From the NCBI RefSeq assembly GCF_014904745.1, contig NZ_JACZCS010000001.1, positions 248,001-312,000 on the forward strand: a DNA stretch of 64,000 nucleotides, in the 5' to 3' direction. Source of the DNA: Oricola nitratireducens. GTDB taxonomy: Bacteria; Pseudomonadota; Alphaproteobacteria; Rhizobiales; Rhizobiaceae. The notes beneath the pieces were generated by a model, which worked only from the letters and a program-made list of their open reading frames with translations, was not told where the DNA came from and ran no database searches. Positions 9,373 through 21,185 of the stretch are shown here, in pieces. Position 1 is the stretch's first letter, and each line of letters begins with the position of its first letter. A program made the position numbers and the translations under genes.

Positions 9373-10214
9373 CAGCTGTGCACCTTGTTCAGGTCGGCGA
9401 TGACGAGATCGCGCAGGGTATCGTCGACATCCGGCCAAGTACCGAACCAGTGCGAAAACCCGGGTGCCGCCTGGTGCAACAACATGCCGAGACCGTCGGC
9501 GGTTCTCAAACCCGCCTCCGCGGCGAGTTTCAGGAACGGCGTCTCGAGCGGCACATAGACGATATCGGTCGCCATCGCATCCGGTCTGACATCCGCCATG
9601 TCGAGAACAAGCGGCGGCTGGCCGTGCATGCCCAGCGACGTGGTGTTGACGATCAGGTCGGCGGATTTGAGAAGAGTGCCGGCGGCATCCCAGCCATAGG
9701 CCGCGGTCTTTTGGCCGAACCGGGTCGCGAGCTGATCGGCGCGCTCGACGGTGCGATTGACGATGTCGATACGGGAATATCCGGCTTCGAGCAGAGCGTG
9801 GATGACCGCGCGGCTGGCGCCGCCGGCACCCAGCACCAGAGCGGTCTGTCCGTCGCGCCAGCCCTGCAGACGCTGATCGAGATTTGCCGCGAAGCCAAAG
9901 GCGTCGGTATTGCCGCCGACGAGAACGCCGTTTTCGAGCCAGAGCGTGTTGACCGCGCCGATTGCCTCGGCGGCGGCATCGCGCCGGTCGACCAGATTAA
10001 AGGCAGTTTCCTTGTGCGGGATGGTGACATTGCCGCCGATCCATTCGCCGGCGCGCAACGCCACGGTGAGCGCGCGGAATTCCTCAGGCGGCACGTCGAT
10101 CGCGGAATAGGAGCCGTCGATGCCATAGCGCATCAGCCAGGCGCCATGGATGAGCGGAGACCGCGAGTGGCCGATCGGGTGGCCGGCGACGAAGGCGCGC
10201 GGCGCGTCAGCCAT
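9372..10214 (-). CDS. aroE: Shikimate dehydrogenase
   Basis: AroE reduces 3-dehydroshikimate to shikimate with NADPH in aromatic amino acid synthesis. The 280 residues show the substrate motif H-P-I-G-H-S-R-S-P near residue 11, the catalytic Lys in N-V-T-I-P-H-K, the NADP fold G-A-G-G-A-S-R-A near 136, and the closing Q-A-A-P-G-F motif. The start at 10214 overlaps maf by 8 bases, and the stop overlaps the coaE start by one base. The gene is therefore embedded in a coupled operon. Confidence 0.96.
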   Translation of the reverse strand: MADAPRAFVAGHPIGHSRSPLIHGAWLMRYGIDGSYSAIDVPPEEFRALTVALRAGEWIGGNVTIPHKETAFNLVDRRDAAAEAIGAVNTLWLENGVLVGGNTDAFGFAANLDQRLQGWRDGQTALVLGAGGASRAVIHALLEAGYSRIDIVNRTVERADQLATRFGQKTAAYGWDAAGTLLKSADLIVNTTSLGMHGQPPLVLDMADVRPDAMATDIVYVPLETPFLKLAAEAGLRTADGLGMLLHQAAPGFSHWFGTWPDVDDTLRDLVIADLNKVHS

Positions 10215-10800
10215 CGATCTCGCCCAGGTCGCGCAGCTTTTTAAGCAACGGTAGAATCGGCAGGCCGACAATGGTGAAATAATCGCCGTCGATACCGTCG
10301 AAGAGCTGGATGCCGAGGCCTTCGTACTGATAGGCGCCGACGCTTTTTAGCGCAGCGTCGCCGGTACGCGCGAGATAGCGGCCGATGAATTGCGGCGACA
10401 GCGGACGCACACGCATGTGCGCGACGGAGACATGACGCCACACCGCCTCGCCATTGCGGACAAGCGAGAGCGCGCTCCAGAGCTGATGGGTCTTGCCGGA
10501 AAAGGACAAAAGATGGAACCGCGCCTCTTCCATGTCGGCCGGCTTGTGAAACAGCTTGCCTTCCAGCGACAGGGTCTGATCGCCGCCAAGGACGAGAGCA
10601 CCCGGATTGCGCTCGGACACATCCATTGCCTTGGCTTCGGCGAGGACCGCGGCGATGTCCTCGGCGGTCGCGTCCGTCTCGAGTAGCGGCGCCTCGACGC
10701 TACGCTCATCGATCCCGGCGGCTTCGGCTCTGAAGTCGAGACCGGCGTTTTTCAGGATCGCCGCACGAAACGGGCTCGTGGACGCGAGGACGAGGCTCAT
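10207..10800 (-). CDS. maf: Maf family nucleotide pyrophosphatase
   Basis: Maf proteins hydrolyse non-canonical or modified nucleoside triphosphates (m7GTP or dTTP/UTP types). The 197-residue protein has the N-terminal S-T-S-P-F-R-A motif (phosphate binding), L-G-G-D-Q-T-L (metal and catalytic Asp near residue 73) and K-P-A-D. I cannot decide the exact nucleotide from these motifs. It is the first gene of the leftward maf-aroE-coaE-dnaQ operon, whose promoter must lie inside the origin region immediately upstream. Confidence 0.92.
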   Translation of the reverse strand: MSLVLASTSPFRAAILKNAGLDFRAEAAGIDERSVEAPLLETDATAEDIAAVLAEAKAMDVSERNPGALVLGGDQTLSLEGKLFHKPADMEEARFHLLSFSGKTHQLWSALSLVRNGEAVWRHVSVAHMRVRPLSPQFIGRYLARTGDAALKSVGAYQYEGLGIQLFDGIDGDYFTIVGLPILPLLKKLRDLGEIDG

Positions 10801-10913
10801 CGGAACTCCCTTTGCAATGCGGCCAAGCGGTTAGACGCTCGCAAGCCGGTTGGCAAGGTTATCAAGGAGCAGACGAATACCGTCCGCGCGTTTCGGTTCC
10901 GCCTGTGGGGTAC

Positions 10914-10922
10914 TGTGGATAA
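10914..10922 (-). promoter_or_regulatory. Perfect DnaA box
   Basis: TGTGGATAA on the plus strand is the exact complement of the strong DnaA box TTATCCACA. It is the best of about six boxes in the maf-hemE gap. Confidence 0.8.
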
Positions 10923-11109
10923 TCCGGACGCGCTCCGGCGGGTTTTCCCCGGAGGCGATTTCAGTGCGACTTATCCACTCTTCACAGGCGGAGCCTGCCG
11001 GTTTTGCAGGGCTGGGGAACAGCGGGGAAAAACGATGCTGTCCCGATTAATACAGAACAATCCACAGGACGGTCGATTATAAACAGGCCAAAGTACTGAA
11101 AAAGCTAAT

Positions 11110-11232
11110 GAATCTCTTCCACATTGATTCACAGGCACTTTTGACATTGTTTCCGCACGCCTGCGGCAATCCGTGTCTGGCCGTGATCTCTGCAAAACCG
11201 GAGATACCTGCTATTCACAGACTCATAGAATC
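11110..11232. promoter_or_regulatory. Cluster of four GANTC (CcrM) methylation sites
   Basis: GAATC at 11110 and 11228, GATTC at 11126 and GACTC at 11220 lie within 123 bp. CcrM methylation of GANTC couples origin firing and gene expression to the cell cycle in alphaproteobacteria. The cluster also sits in the hemE leader, so it may influence hemE transcription. Confidence 0.65.
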
Positions 11233-11290
11233 ATCAAATAGCTTCGCAGAAGTTTTTAGAAGACAGGTGTGGAGCGGGGAAACGGGGATA

Positions 11291-12319
11291 ATGGCAACCG
11301 AACGCAAGATCATGAAGGTGCTGAACGGGGAGACGGTGACCCCGCCACCGATCTGGATCATGCGTCAGGCAGGACGCTATTTGCCGGAATACAGAGCAAC
11401 GAGAGCGACGGCGAAAGGCTTTCTCGATCTCTGTTACACACCGGATCTGGCCGTGGAAGTGACGTTGCAGCCGATCAGGCGATACGGCTTTGATGCGTCG
11501 ATCCTGTTTTCGGACATTCTCGTTCTTCCCGATGCGCTGAAGCGCGGCGTGCGTTTTGTCGAAGGTGAAGGACCGCGGCTCGATCCTATTACGTTGGAGG
11601 AGATCAGCTTGCTTGATCCGTCCGGGATGCATGAACATCTGGCGCCGGTCTACGAGACGGTGCGGCGGTTGCGCGGCGAATTGCCGGAAGAGACAACGCT
11701 GCTCGGATTTTGCGGTGCGCCCTGGACGGTAGCGACCTACATGATTGCCGGACGCGGCACGCCCGACCAGGCGCCGGCGCGGCTGTTCGGCTATCGCGAG
11801 CGCGCGGCGATGGAAAAACTGCTCGATCTTTTGGCCGACATGTCCGCAGATTATCTTCTTCGTCAGCTCGAAGCGGGCGCGGATGCGTTGCAGGTCTTCG
11901 ACAGCTGGGCGGGCGTTCTCGACGAAGAGACGTTCGAGGCGTTTTGCGTGAAGCCTGTCGCGCGTATCGTCGAAAAGGTCCGTGCGGTTCGGCCGGATGC
12001 AAAGATCATCGGCTTTCCGCGTGCAGCGGGCGCGCTTTATCGCGGCTATCGCGAAAAGACGCAGATCGATGCGCTGGGCCTCGACTGGACGGTGCCGCTC
12101 TCCTTTGCGGTGGAGCTGCAGAAGGAAGGCCCGGTGCAGGGCAATCTCGATCCGCTGCGTGTCGTTGCCGGCAAGGAGACGATCCGTGACGGTGTGGACC
12201 GGATCCTCGATGCGCTGGGTAATGGTCCGTTGATCTTCAATCTCGGCCACGGGATAACGCCGGACGCCGATCCGGAGAATGTCGGCTACATGGTTGACCG
12301 GGTGCGCGGAAAGGCGTGA
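11291..12319 (+). CDS. hemE: Uroporphyrinogen decarboxylase
   Basis: HemE removes the four acetate carboxyls of uroporphyrinogen III to give coproporphyrinogen III in haem synthesis. The 342-residue protein has the signature [14 protein letters not shown] near residue 26, the F-S-D-I-L region with the catalytic Asp, and G-F-C-G-A-P-W-T near 137. The ATG at 11291 follows a GGGGA element and gives the family's usual N-terminus. An in-frame ATG 61 codons upstream only translates the origin region and was rejected. hemJ follows directly. Confidence 0.96.
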   Translation: MATERKIMKVLNGETVTPPPIWIMRQAGRYLPEYRATRATAKGFLDLCYTPDLAVEVTLQPIRRYGFDASILFSDILVLPDALKRGVRFVEGEGPRLDPITLEEISLLDPSGMHEHLAPVYETVRRLRGELPEETTLLGFCGAPWTVATYMIAGRGTPDQAPARLFGYRERAAMEKLLDLLADMSADYLLRQLEAGADALQVFDSWAGVLDEETFEAFCVKPVARIVEKVRAVRPDAKIIGFPRAAGALYRGYREKTQIDALGLDWTVPLSFAVELQKEGPVQGNLDPLRVVAGKETIRDGVDRILDALGNGPLIFNLGHGITPDADPENVGYMVDRVRGKA

Positions 12320-12324
12320 ATGCG

Positions 12325-12873
12325 ATGAGCGATCCGGATAGCGAGATCTCGAAACGGAGCGGCAGGATAGCGGCGCGGCGCGCGGCGATCGCCATCGTGG
12401 TGCTGCTCGTCTTTACCGGCTTCATCTTCTGGCTCGATCCAACGGATCTCTATCTCTGGATCAAGGCGGTGCATGTCATCGCTATCATTGCCTGGATGGC
12501 GGGGATGCTCTATCTGCCGCGGCTGTTCGTCTATCATGCCGATGCCGAGAAGGGCTCGGTACAGAGCGAGACCTTCAAGGTGATGGAGCGGCGCCTGTTG
12601 CGCGTCATCATGAACCCGGCGATGACCATCGCCTGGGCGCTCGGTCTGTGGCTCGCTTGGACCGGTGGCTATTTTGCGTCGCCATGGTTCCACGCGAAAC
12701 TGTTGGCGGTGATCATTCTTTCGGCGGTACATGGCATGTTTTCGAAGGCGGTGCGGCAGTTTGCGGAAGACCGCAACGACAAGCCGCCGCGCTACTGGCG
12801 CATGATCAACGAAGTGCCGACGCTGCTGATGATCGTCATCGTCATTCTCGTCATCGTCAAACCCTTCGGCTGA
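12325..12873 (+). CDS. hemJ: Protoporphyrinogen oxidase HemJ
   Basis: HemJ is the membrane protoporphyrinogen IX oxidase used by most alphaproteobacteria instead of HemG or HemY. The 182-residue protein has an N-terminal basic stretch, then about four to five membrane segments, with the conserved K-A-V-H-V-I-A-I-I-A-W-M-A-G (His in the second segment) and the C-terminal R-Y-W-R-M-I-N-E-V-P-T motif. The ATG at 12325 is chosen because GGAAAGG sits at good distance. A GTG overlapping the hemE stop (12316) is too close to that element. It is cotranscribed with hemE by position. Confidence 0.92.
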   Translation: MSDPDSEISKRSGRIAARRAAIAIVVLLVFTGFIFWLDPTDLYLWIKAVHVIAIIAWMAGMLYLPRLFVYHADAEKGSVQSETFKVMERRLLRVIMNPAMTIAWALGLWLAWTGGYFASPWFHAKLLAVIILSAVHGMFSKAVRQFAEDRNDKPPRYWRMINEVPTLLMIVIVILVIVKPFG

Positions 12874-13013
12874 GGGCAAACGCGCCTTTCCGATTGTGAC
12901 TTGAAGTAAAGCGCGCAAAAGCTTATGTGAGGAAAAACTCGGCCCGGGATTCCCGTCCCCTTTCTAGGGCCTCTTTCCTCCATTTCTCTATTCCAAAGAC
13001 AAAGCGTGTTTTC

Positions 13014-14279
13014 ATGCAACAAATGAAACTACAGGACCTCCAGAACAAATCCGCCACGGATCTCGTCGAATTCGCCGAGAGCCTGGAGGTCGAAAACGCC
13101 AGCACCATGCGCAAACAGGAGCTGATGTTTGCGATCCTGAAGCAGCTGGCGGCCGACGACGTCGAGATTATCGGCGACGGCGTGGTCGAAATCCTGCAGG
13201 ACGGCTTCGGCTTCCTGCGTTCGGCGAGCGCCAATTACCTTCCCGGCCCCGACGACATCTACATCTCGCCGTCGCAGATCCGGCGGTTTTCGCTGAAGAC
13301 CGGTGACACTGTGCAGGGCCCGATCCGTGGACCGAAGGAAGGCGAACGCTATTTTGCGCTTCTGAAGGTCAACACGATCAATTTCGAAGACCCGGAGCGG
13401 ATCCGGCACAAGAGCCATTTTGACAATCTGACGCCGCTCTATCCCGACGAGCGCTTCAAGATGGAAGTCGACGTGCCGACGTCGAAGGACCTGTCGGCGC
13501 GTGTCATCGATCTCGTGGCACCGCTCGGCAAGGGCCAGCGCGGCCTGATCGTCGCGCCGCCGCGCACCGGCAAGACGGTTCTGCTACAGAACATCGCCCA
13601 CTCGATCACGGCCAACCATCCGGAATGCTACCTGATCGTTTTGCTGATCGACGAGCGTCCGGAAGAAGTGACCGACATGCAGCGTTCGGTGAAGGGCGAA
13701 GTTGTCTCCTCGACATTCGACGAACCGGCATCGCGCCACGTGCAGGTTGCCGAGATGGTCATCGAAAAGGCCAAGCGCCTGGTCGAGCATGGCCGTGACG
13801 TCGTCATCCTGCTGGATTCGATCACCCGCCTTGGCCGTGCCTACAACACCGTGGTGCCGTCCTCCGGCAAGGTGCTGACGGGCGGCGTCGACGCCAATGC
13901 CCTGCAGCGGCCGAAGCGCTTCTTCGGAGCGGCACGCAATATCGAGGAAGGCGGGTCGCTGACCATCATCGCGACCGCGCTGATCGATACCGGCAGCCGC
14001 ATGGACGAGGTGATCTTCGAAGAGTTCAAGGGCACCGGCAACTCGGAAATCGTGCTCGACCGCAAGGTCGCCGACAAGCGCACCTTCCCGGCGATCGACG
14101 TGCTCAAGTCGGGTACCCGCAAGGAAGACCTGCTTATCCCGCGCCAGGATCTGCAGAAGATCTTCGTGCTCCGCCGGATCCTTGCGCCGATGGGCACCAC
14201 GGACGCGATCGAGTTCCTCATCGACAAGCTCAAGCAGACCAAGAACAATGCCGAGTTCTTCGACTCGATGAATGCCTGA
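13014..14279 (+). CDS. rho: Transcription termination factor Rho
   Basis: Rho is the hexameric RNA-dependent ATPase that terminates transcripts. The 421-residue product carries the N-terminal Rho domain, the cold-shock-like RNA-binding domain (D-G-F-G-F-L-R-S near 64), Walker A around A-P-P-R-T-G-K-T (about 180), Walker [12 protein letters not shown], the Q loop and the R loop G-T-G-N-S-E. I took the ATG at 13014 (M-Q-Q-M-K-L-Q-D-L), which gives the length usual in rhizobia. The 140 bp leader is long enough for autoregulation by Rho, which is known in other bacteria but not visible here. Confidence 0.97.
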   Translation: MQQMKLQDLQNKSATDLVEFAESLEVENASTMRKQELMFAILKQLAADDVEIIGDGVVEILQDGFGFLRSASANYLPGPDDIYISPSQIRRFSLKTGDTVQGPIRGPKEGERYFALLKVNTINFEDPERIRHKSHFDNLTPLYPDERFKMEVDVPTSKDLSARVIDLVAPLGKGQRGLIVAPPRTGKTVLLQNIAHSITANHPECYLIVLLIDERPEEVTDMQRSVKGEVVSSTFDEPASRHVQVAEMVIEKAKRLVEHGRDVVILLDSITRLGRAYNTVVPSSGKVLTGGVDANALQRPKRFFGAARNIEEGGSLTIIATALIDTGSRMDEVIFEEFKGTGNSEIVLDRKVADKRTFPAIDVLKSGTRKEDLLIPRQDLQKIFVLRRILAPMGTTDAIEFLIDKLKQTKNNAEFFDSMNA

Positions 14280-14320
14280 CAGAGCGGATCCGGTTATTTA
14301 GCCGGATTCGTAAGTCGGAT

Positions 14321-16330
<2,010 letters not shown>

Positions 16331-16363
16331 GCGATCATCCTTCTTCGGTCGGGTCTTAACGAT

Positions 16364-17668
16364 ATGGATACCATCTTTGCGTTGTCGAGCGGGGCGTTGC
16401 CGTCCGGTGTCGCGGTCATCCGCGTTTCCGGCCCGCAAGCGCGTAAGGTGACTGAAGCGCTCGCCGGAATTCTTCCAGAGCCGCGGAATGCGGCGCTACG
16501 CTCGATTCGTACCCGGAACGATTCGATCATCGACGCCGGCCTGGTGTTGTGGTTTCCGGGACCGGCCAGTTTCACCGGCGAGGACAGCGCCGAATTTCAT
16601 CTGCATGGCGGGCGCGCGGTCGTTGACCGGATGCTGGAGGAGCTGGCGGTTTTCGACGGATTGCGGATGGCGGAAGCGGGAGAGTTCTCCCGGCGGGCCT
16701 TTGTCAACGGCAAGTTCGATCTCACCGAAGCGGAAGGCTTGGCCGACCTGATCTCTGCTGAAACCGAAGCGCAACGGGTGCTGGCGTTGTCGCAAGCCTC
16801 CGGCTCGCTGAAGGATCTCTATGAAAGCTGGCAAGCGCGGTTGTTGCATGCGCGCGCCATGATCGAGGCGGAAATCGATTTCGCCGACGAGGAGGACGTT
16901 CCCGGCTCGGTCGCGGATCGGGTCTGGACGGACATGGCGGCGCTGGCGGACGAGATGCGAACGCATATGGCGGGCGCCGGGCGGGCCAATGCCGTGCGCG
17001 AGGGGTTCCGGATTGTCATCGTCGGTGCGCCGAATGCCGGCAAGTCGAGCCTGATGAACGCGCTCGCTGGCAGCGACGTGGCGATCGTGTCCGAAGAACC
17101 GGGGACCACCCGGGATGTCATTGAAACGCGCCTGTCAATCGGCGGGCATCTTGTGATTGTCACCGATACGGCCGGGATCCGTGAGGGGGCCGGCAAGATC
17201 GAGGCGGAAGGCATTCGGCGCGCGCGTGCGCGCGCTGCGGAAGCCGATCTGGTACTGCATCTGTCGGAAGATGGTGTGTGGGCGGCGGATTTCGATTCTG
17301 GCGATGTTGCAGTCTGGCGGCTGGCGACCAAGCAGGATCTGGCAACGGTCAAGGCGCCAGGCGGCGTCATAGAGGTTTCGTCTGTTCGGGCTGGCGGACT
17401 GGACCGGTTGTTTGACGCACTGGAGGCGCATCTCGCCACGGCGCTGGGGAAAGACGTGTCCTCCCTGCCCACGCGGCAAAGACATATCGACAATCTCCGT
17501 TTCTCTCTGGCGGAACTCGACAAAGCGAACAGGGAAGAAGGCTTGCCGCTGGAATTGCGTGCCGAATCGCTTCGACTCTCGGCATTCAACCTGGGGAGGA
17601 TCACTGGGCAGCACGGGGTCGAGGATGTGCTGGGTGTCATTTTTTCCCAATTCTGCATCGGGAAATGA
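16364..17668 (+). CDS. mnmE: tRNA uridine-5-carboxymethylaminomethyl modification GTPase MnmE
   Basis: MnmE acts with MnmG to place cmnm5/nm5 groups on the wobble uridine of several tRNAs. The 434 residues comprise an N-terminal tetrahydrofolate-binding domain, a helical domain and an inserted G domain with G-A-P-N-A-G-K-S-S (about 226), D-T-A-G-I-R-E (about 272) and a T-K-Q-D where most relatives have N-K-x-D. The C-terminal C-I-G-K is the conserved catalytic Cys motif. The ATG at 16364 gives the standard M-D-T-I-F-A-L-S-S-G start. Its TGA stop is the first three bases of a parS-like site. Confidence 0.96.
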   Translation: MDTIFALSSGALPSGVAVIRVSGPQARKVTEALAGILPEPRNAALRSIRTRNDSIIDAGLVLWFPGPASFTGEDSAEFHLHGGRAVVDRMLEELAVFDGLRMAEAGEFSRRAFVNGKFDLTEAEGLADLISAETEAQRVLALSQASGSLKDLYESWQARLLHARAMIEAEIDFADEEDVPGSVADRVWTDMAALADEMRTHMAGAGRANAVREGFRIVIVGAPNAGKSSLMNALAGSDVAIVSEEPGTTRDVIETRLSIGGHLVIVTDTAGIREGAGKIEAEGIRRARARAAEADLVLHLSEDGVWAADFDSGDVAVWRLATKQDLATVKAPGGVIEVSSVRAGGLDRLFDALEAHLATALGKDVSSLPTRQRHIDNLRFSLAELDKANREEGLPLELRAESLRLSAFNLGRITGQHGVEDVLGVIFSQFCIGK

Positions 17669-17681
17669 TTCACGTGAAACA
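17666..17681. promoter_or_regulatory. parS site, 15/16 match
   Basis: TGATTCACGTGAAACA differs from the universal parS palindrome TGTTTCACGTGAAACA at one base. It overlaps the mnmE stop codon. ParB is expected to load here. Confidence 0.85.
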
Positions 17682-17704
17682 TTGTCAGGGACGCGGTATT
17701 GCGG

Positions 17705-17720
17705 GGATTCACGTGAAGCG
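17705..17720. promoter_or_regulatory. Degenerate parS-like site
   Basis: GGATTCACGTGAAGCG keeps the CACGTG core and the inner arms but has four mismatches to parS. It lies between the two good sites and may be a decayed copy. Binding is doubtful. Confidence 0.35.
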
Positions 17721-17742
17721 CCGCCGCTGGAGACTTCTTCGG

Positions 17743-17758
17743 TGTTTCACGTGAAACA
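17743..17758. promoter_or_regulatory. Perfect parS site
   Basis: TGTTTCACGTGAAACA is the exact 16 bp parS palindrome, located in the mnmE-mnmG gap about 6.5 kb from the proposed origin and 2.6 kb before parA. Confidence 0.95.
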
Positions 17759-17821
17759 TGGCCGGCCTTGACGCCGCCGCTTTCCTGCGTCATTCGGGCG
17801 CGATCCAGAAAGATGAAAACC

Positions 17822-19696
17822 ATGAAGCGTGAATTCGACGTGATAGTCATCGGCGGCGGCCATGCCGGCTGCGAAGCGGCGCGCGCCGCGGCGGCTGTCG
17901 GCGCGCGGACGGCACTCGTCACCCATTCCTTCGCGACGATCGGGACGATGTCCTGCAATCCCGCCATCGGCGGATTGGGCAAGGGACATCTCGTGCGCGA
18001 GATCGACGCGCTTGACGGTCTCATGGGCCGGGTCGCCGATGCGGCCGGGATCCAGTTCCGAATGCTAAACCGCCGGAAAGGTCCGGCGGTTCGCGGGCCC
18101 CGCACCCAGGCGGACCGCAGGCTTTACCGGGAGGCGATGCAGGCGGAAATTGCCGCGATCGGCAATCTCGCCGTTGTCGACGGCGAAGCGGTTGACCTCG
18201 TTCTCGACGATAATCGTGCCGTGAGCGGTGTTATGCTCGCCGACGGTTCCGGGATTGCCTGTCGCGCGGTTGTGCTGACGACCGGCACATTCCTGCGCGG
18301 TCTGATCCATATAGGGGACAAGACGACGCCTGCGGGCCGGATGGGCGAAAGGCCGAGCATCGGCCTGTCGGCGACGCTGGAACGCCTTGGCGTGCCGCTC
18401 GGGCGCCTGAAGACGGGGACGCCGCCGCGGCTCGACGGACGGACGATCGCCTGGAGCACGCTCGCGATGCAGGCCGCGGATGACGATCCGTTTCCGTTTT
18501 CGACACTGACGGATGCGATCACCAATCCGCAGATCGAATGCGGGATCACGCGGACGACGCCGGCGACGCACCGGATCATCGAGGACAATCTCGGCCGTAG
18601 CGCAATGTATTCCGGCAATATCAAGGGTGTCGGCCCGCGCTACTGCCCGTCGATCGAGGACAAGATCGTCAAGTTCGGCGAGCGAGACGGCCACCAGATC
18701 TTCCTCGAGCCGGAAGGTCTCGACGACGACACGGTTTATCCAAACGGGATTTCGACCTCCTTGCCCGAAGAGGTGCAGCTGGAGATCCTGAAAACGATTC
18801 CGGGTCTCGAGAAGGCGGCGATGCTGCAGCCGGGCTATGCGATCGAATACGATCACGTCGATCCGCGCGCCCTGGATACGACGCTGCAATTGCGCAGCGT
18901 AGAGGGTTTCTTCCTTGCGGGTCAGATCAACGGGACGACCGGATATGAAGAGGCCGGCGCGCAAGGTCTTGTTGCCGGCTTGAACGCGGCGCGTCTGGCG
19001 GGCGGTATGGAACCGGTCGTGTTCAGCCGTACGGATTCCTATATCGGCGTAATGATCGACGATCTGGTATCACGCGGCGTTTCCGAACCCTACCGGATGT
19101 TTACCTCGCGGGCGGAATACCGGCTGTCGCTCAGGATCGACAATTCCGATCAGCGGCTGACGCCGCTGGCGATCGATGTCGGCCTGGCAGGCAAAGAACG
19201 ACGCCGGCATTTCGATTCGATGACGGAACGACTTGATGCCGCGCGGGCGCTGGCGCAGGACCGGGCGATCTCGCCGCAGGAGGCGCATCGATTCGGACTC
19301 GAAATCAATCGCGACGGCGTGCGGCGGTCGGCCTATGACCTGCTGTCATATCCGGATATCGGGATGAAGGACATCGTCCGCATCTGGCCGGACATGGCAG
19401 CGTTTCCGGCTTCGATCTTGGAACGGCTGGACATCGAAGCGCAATATGCCGTCTATCTGAAACGCCAGGCGGCGGATATCGCCGCAGTGCGCAAGGAAGA
19501 GCAGACCGTCATTCCGGATGATCTCGATTATGACCGGATCGCCGGGTTGTCGAACGAGCTGAAGCAGAAGCTGAAAGCGCGCAGGCCGGAAACGCTGGCT
19601 GCGGCGCAGCGCATCGAGGGGATCACGCCGGCGGCGCTCGGCCTGATCATAGCGCATGTGCAACAGCGCCGCCGCGCTTCGAGCCGCGTCGCATGA
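17822..19696 (+). CDS. mnmG: tRNA uridine-5-carboxymethylaminomethyl modification enzyme MnmG (GidA)
   Basis: MnmG is the FAD-dependent partner of MnmE. The 624-residue protein has the dinucleotide motif [10 protein letters not shown] near residue 12, the [10 protein letters not shown] signature near 274, the [12 protein letters not shown] motif near 367 and a helical C-terminus that binds MnmE. I chose the ATG at 17822 (M-K-R-E-F-D-V-I-V) with an AGAAAG element upstream. The ATG at 17813 adds three residues and has that element too close. The mnmE-mnmG gap carries the parS cluster. The stop overlaps the rsmG start (ATGA). Confidence 0.96.
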   Translation: MKREFDVIVIGGGHAGCEAARAAAAVGARTALVTHSFATIGTMSCNPAIGGLGKGHLVREIDALDGLMGRVADAAGIQFRMLNRRKGPAVRGPRTQADRRLYREAMQAEIAAIGNLAVVDGEAVDLVLDDNRAVSGVMLADGSGIACRAVVLTTGTFLRGLIHIGDKTTPAGRMGERPSIGLSATLERLGVPLGRLKTGTPPRLDGRTIAWSTLAMQAADDDPFPFSTLTDAITNPQIECGITRTTPATHRIIEDNLGRSAMYSGNIKGVGPRYCPSIEDKIVKFGERDGHQIFLEPEGLDDDTVYPNGISTSLPEEVQLEILKTIPGLEKAAMLQPGYAIEYDHVDPRALDTTLQLRSVEGFFLAGQINGTTGYEEAGAQGLVAGLNAARLAGGMEPVVFSRTDSYIGVMIDDLVSRGVSEPYRMFTSRAEYRLSLRIDNSDQRLTPLAIDVGLAGKERRRHFDSMTERLDAARALAQDRAISPQEAHRFGLEINRDGVRRSAYDLLSYPDIGMKDIVRIWPDMAAFPASILERLDIEAQYAVYLKRQAADIAAVRKEEQTVIPDDLDYDRIAGLSNELKQKLKARRPETLAAAQRIEGITPAALGLIIAHVQQRRRASSRVA

Positions 19697-20337
19697 CAAT
19701 CGAATCTTTTTCAGCGCAAAACGGCCATGACCCGCTGGCGGATGTTTCACGTGAAACGCGCCGGAGGCTGGAGGATTTCGCGGCGCTTTACGGGAAATGG
19801 TCGCCGCGTATCAATCTGACCGCCCCGTCGACGCAAAAGGATTTCTGGCGCCGCCATGTCGCGGACAGCGCGCAGCTTCTCGAACTGGCGCCCGATGCGC
19901 TGCATTGGGCCGACCTCGGATCGGGCGGCGGATTTCCCGGCATGGTGATCGCGATCCTGCTGCAAGATCGCCCGGACGCCCGGGTCGAACTGGTCGAAAG
20001 CAACCGGAAGAAGACCGCATTCCTGCAGGCGGTCAAGGCGCAATGCGCGCCGTCGGCGATCATCCATGCCGAGCGGATCGAGCAGGTCGTCGGCCGGATC
20101 GCGGCGCCGCAAATCGTGACGGCAAGGGCGCTTGCCGCCTTGCCCGCGCTGCTTTCGATGACAGCTCCCTGGCTCCGCCACGGAAGCCGGGCGCTGTTTC
20201 ACAAAGGCCGTGGATATGCAGCCGAGATCGAAGAAAGCCATGCAAATTGGGATTTCGATCTGTTAATACATCAGAGCCGGATCGACGCAGACTCCGTTAT
20301 TCTGGAAATATCCAATCTGCGGCCGAAACCGGACTGA
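19693..20337 (+). CDS. rsmG: 16S rRNA (guanine527-N7)-methyltransferase RsmG (GidB)
   Basis: RsmG methylates G527 of 16S rRNA using S-adenosylmethionine. The 214-residue protein contains the SAM motif [10 protein letters not shown] near residue 75 and the R-A-L-A-A-L-P segment near 143. Residues D-V-S-R-E-T at about 17-22 are encoded by a parS site, as is also the case in several other bacteria. It overlaps mnmG by 4 bases and is followed 27 bp later by parA, the classic gidA-gidB-parA-parB order. Confidence 0.96.
   Translation: MTIESFSAQNGHDPLADVSRETRRRLEDFAALYGKWSPRINLTAPSTQKDFWRRHVADSAQLLELAPDALHWADLGSGGGFPGMVIAILLQDRPDARVELVESNRKKTAFLQAVKAQCAPSAIIHAERIEQVVGRIAAPQIVTARALAALPALLSMTAPWLRHGSRALFHKGRGYAAEIEESHANWDFDLLIHQSRIDADSVILEISNLRPKPD
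19743..19758. promoter_or_regulatory. parS site inside rsmG, 15/16 match
   Basis: TGTTTCACGTGAAACG differs from the parS consensus only at the last base. It is embedded in the rsmG reading frame 2.0 kb from the perfect site. Confidence 0.88.
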
Positions 20338-20364
20338 ACCGTTCCTGTATTCGAGGGCTTTCGC

Positions 20365-21153
20365 ATGGCGGAAACGTGCCGCGTGATCACGATAGCGAAT
20401 CAGAAAGGCGGCGTGGGCAAGACGACCACGGCGATCAATCTGGCAACCGCGCTGGCCGCCATCGGCGAGCGGGTGCTGATCGTGGATCTCGATCCGCAGG
20501 GCAACGCCTCGACGGGGCTGGGGATCGATCGCGAGGATCGCGAGATTTCATCCTATGACGTTTTGCTCGGCGAGGCCGACGTGGTCGATGCCGCGATCCC
20601 GACGGCGGTGCCGAATCTTTCCATCGTGCCCTCCACGATGGACTTGCTCGGCGTCGAAATGGAAATTTCCGGCGCTCAGGACCGGGTGTTCCGGCTGCGG
20701 TCGGCGCTTTCGCGCGTCTCGTCGCGGTTTTCCTATGTGCTCGTCGATTGCCCGCCATCGCTCAACCTACTGACGCTGAACGCCATGGCGGCGGCGAATT
20801 CGATCCTGGTGCCGCTGCAAACCGAGTTCTTCGCGCTGGAGGGCCTCAGCCAGCTGCTGAACACGGTCGACCAGGTGAAGCACTCGATCAATCCTGCGCT
20901 GGAGATCCAGGGCATCGTCCTGACGATGTTCGACAAGCGCAACAATCTGGCGCTGCAGGTGGTCGAGGACGTGCGGGCGCATCTCGGCGACAAGGTCTAT
21001 GACACGATCATCCCGCGCAATGTGCGCGTGTCCGAGGCGCCGTCGCACGGCAAGCCGGCGATCCTCTACGATCTCAATTGCGCCGGCAGCCAGGCCTATC
21101 TGCAACTGGCCTCGGAAGTCATCCGCCGCGAGCGGCAGCTAACACCGGCCTGA
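20365..21153 (+). CDS. parA: Chromosome-partitioning ATPase ParA (Soj)
   Basis: ParA is a nucleoid-binding ATPase that moves ParB-parS complexes, and so the newly replicated origins, apart. The 262-residue protein has the deviant Walker A K-G-G-V-G-K-T-T at about residues 16-23, D-L-D-P-Q-G-N-A near 41 and the V-D-C-P-P-S motif near 128. It is a chromosomal-type ParA without an N-terminal HTH. It lies 27 bp after rsmG and 32 bp before parB. Confidence 0.97.
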   Translation: MAETCRVITIANQKGGVGKTTTAINLATALAAIGERVLIVDLDPQGNASTGLGIDREDREISSYDVLLGEADVVDAAIPTAVPNLSIVPSTMDLLGVEMEISGAQDRVFRLRSALSRVSSRFSYVLVDCPPSLNLLTLNAMAAANSILVPLQTEFFALEGLSQLLNTVDQVKHSINPALEIQGIVLTMFDKRNNLALQVVEDVRAHLGDKVYDTIIPRNVRVSEAPSHGKPAILYDLNCAGSQAYLQLASEVIRRERQLTPA

Positions 21154-21185
21154 AGCGATTCGATAACGAAACGAACGGAACTGAA

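Larger units (their letters stand above)
10801..11290. other. Probable chromosomal replication origin (oriC) between maf and hemE
   Basis: This 490 bp holds no gene. It carries a perfect DnaA box (TTATCCACA, minus strand, 10914-10922), TTATCCACT at 10971-10979, TGATTCACA at 11125-11133 and CTATTCACA at 11211-11219 (each one mismatch to TTATNCACA). Weaker matches sit at 10978-10986 and 11058-11066. Four GANTC sites (CcrM methylation) cluster at 11110, 11126, 11220 and 11228. The part from about 11040 to 11240 is clearly more AT-rich than the flanks and could hold the unwinding element. Experimentally mapped alphaproteobacterial origins (Caulobacter, Sinorhizobium, Brucella) lie next to hemE, and parS, parA and parB are nearby. 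Promoters of maf and hemE must also lie here. Confidence 0.88.

Noticed and set aside
11108-11290. N-terminal extension of HemE by 61 residues
   Set aside because: The extension translates the origin region, has no conservation expected, and the normal HemE start with a ribosome site is at 11291.
10801-11290. A CRISPR or tRNA gene in the gap
   Set aside because: No regular repeats and no cloverleaf seen. The boxes match DnaA sites instead.
14288-14307. ATCCGG/CCGGAT repeat after rho
   Set aside because: Only 6 bp and no T-run. Too weak to call a terminator between rho and the convergent gene.
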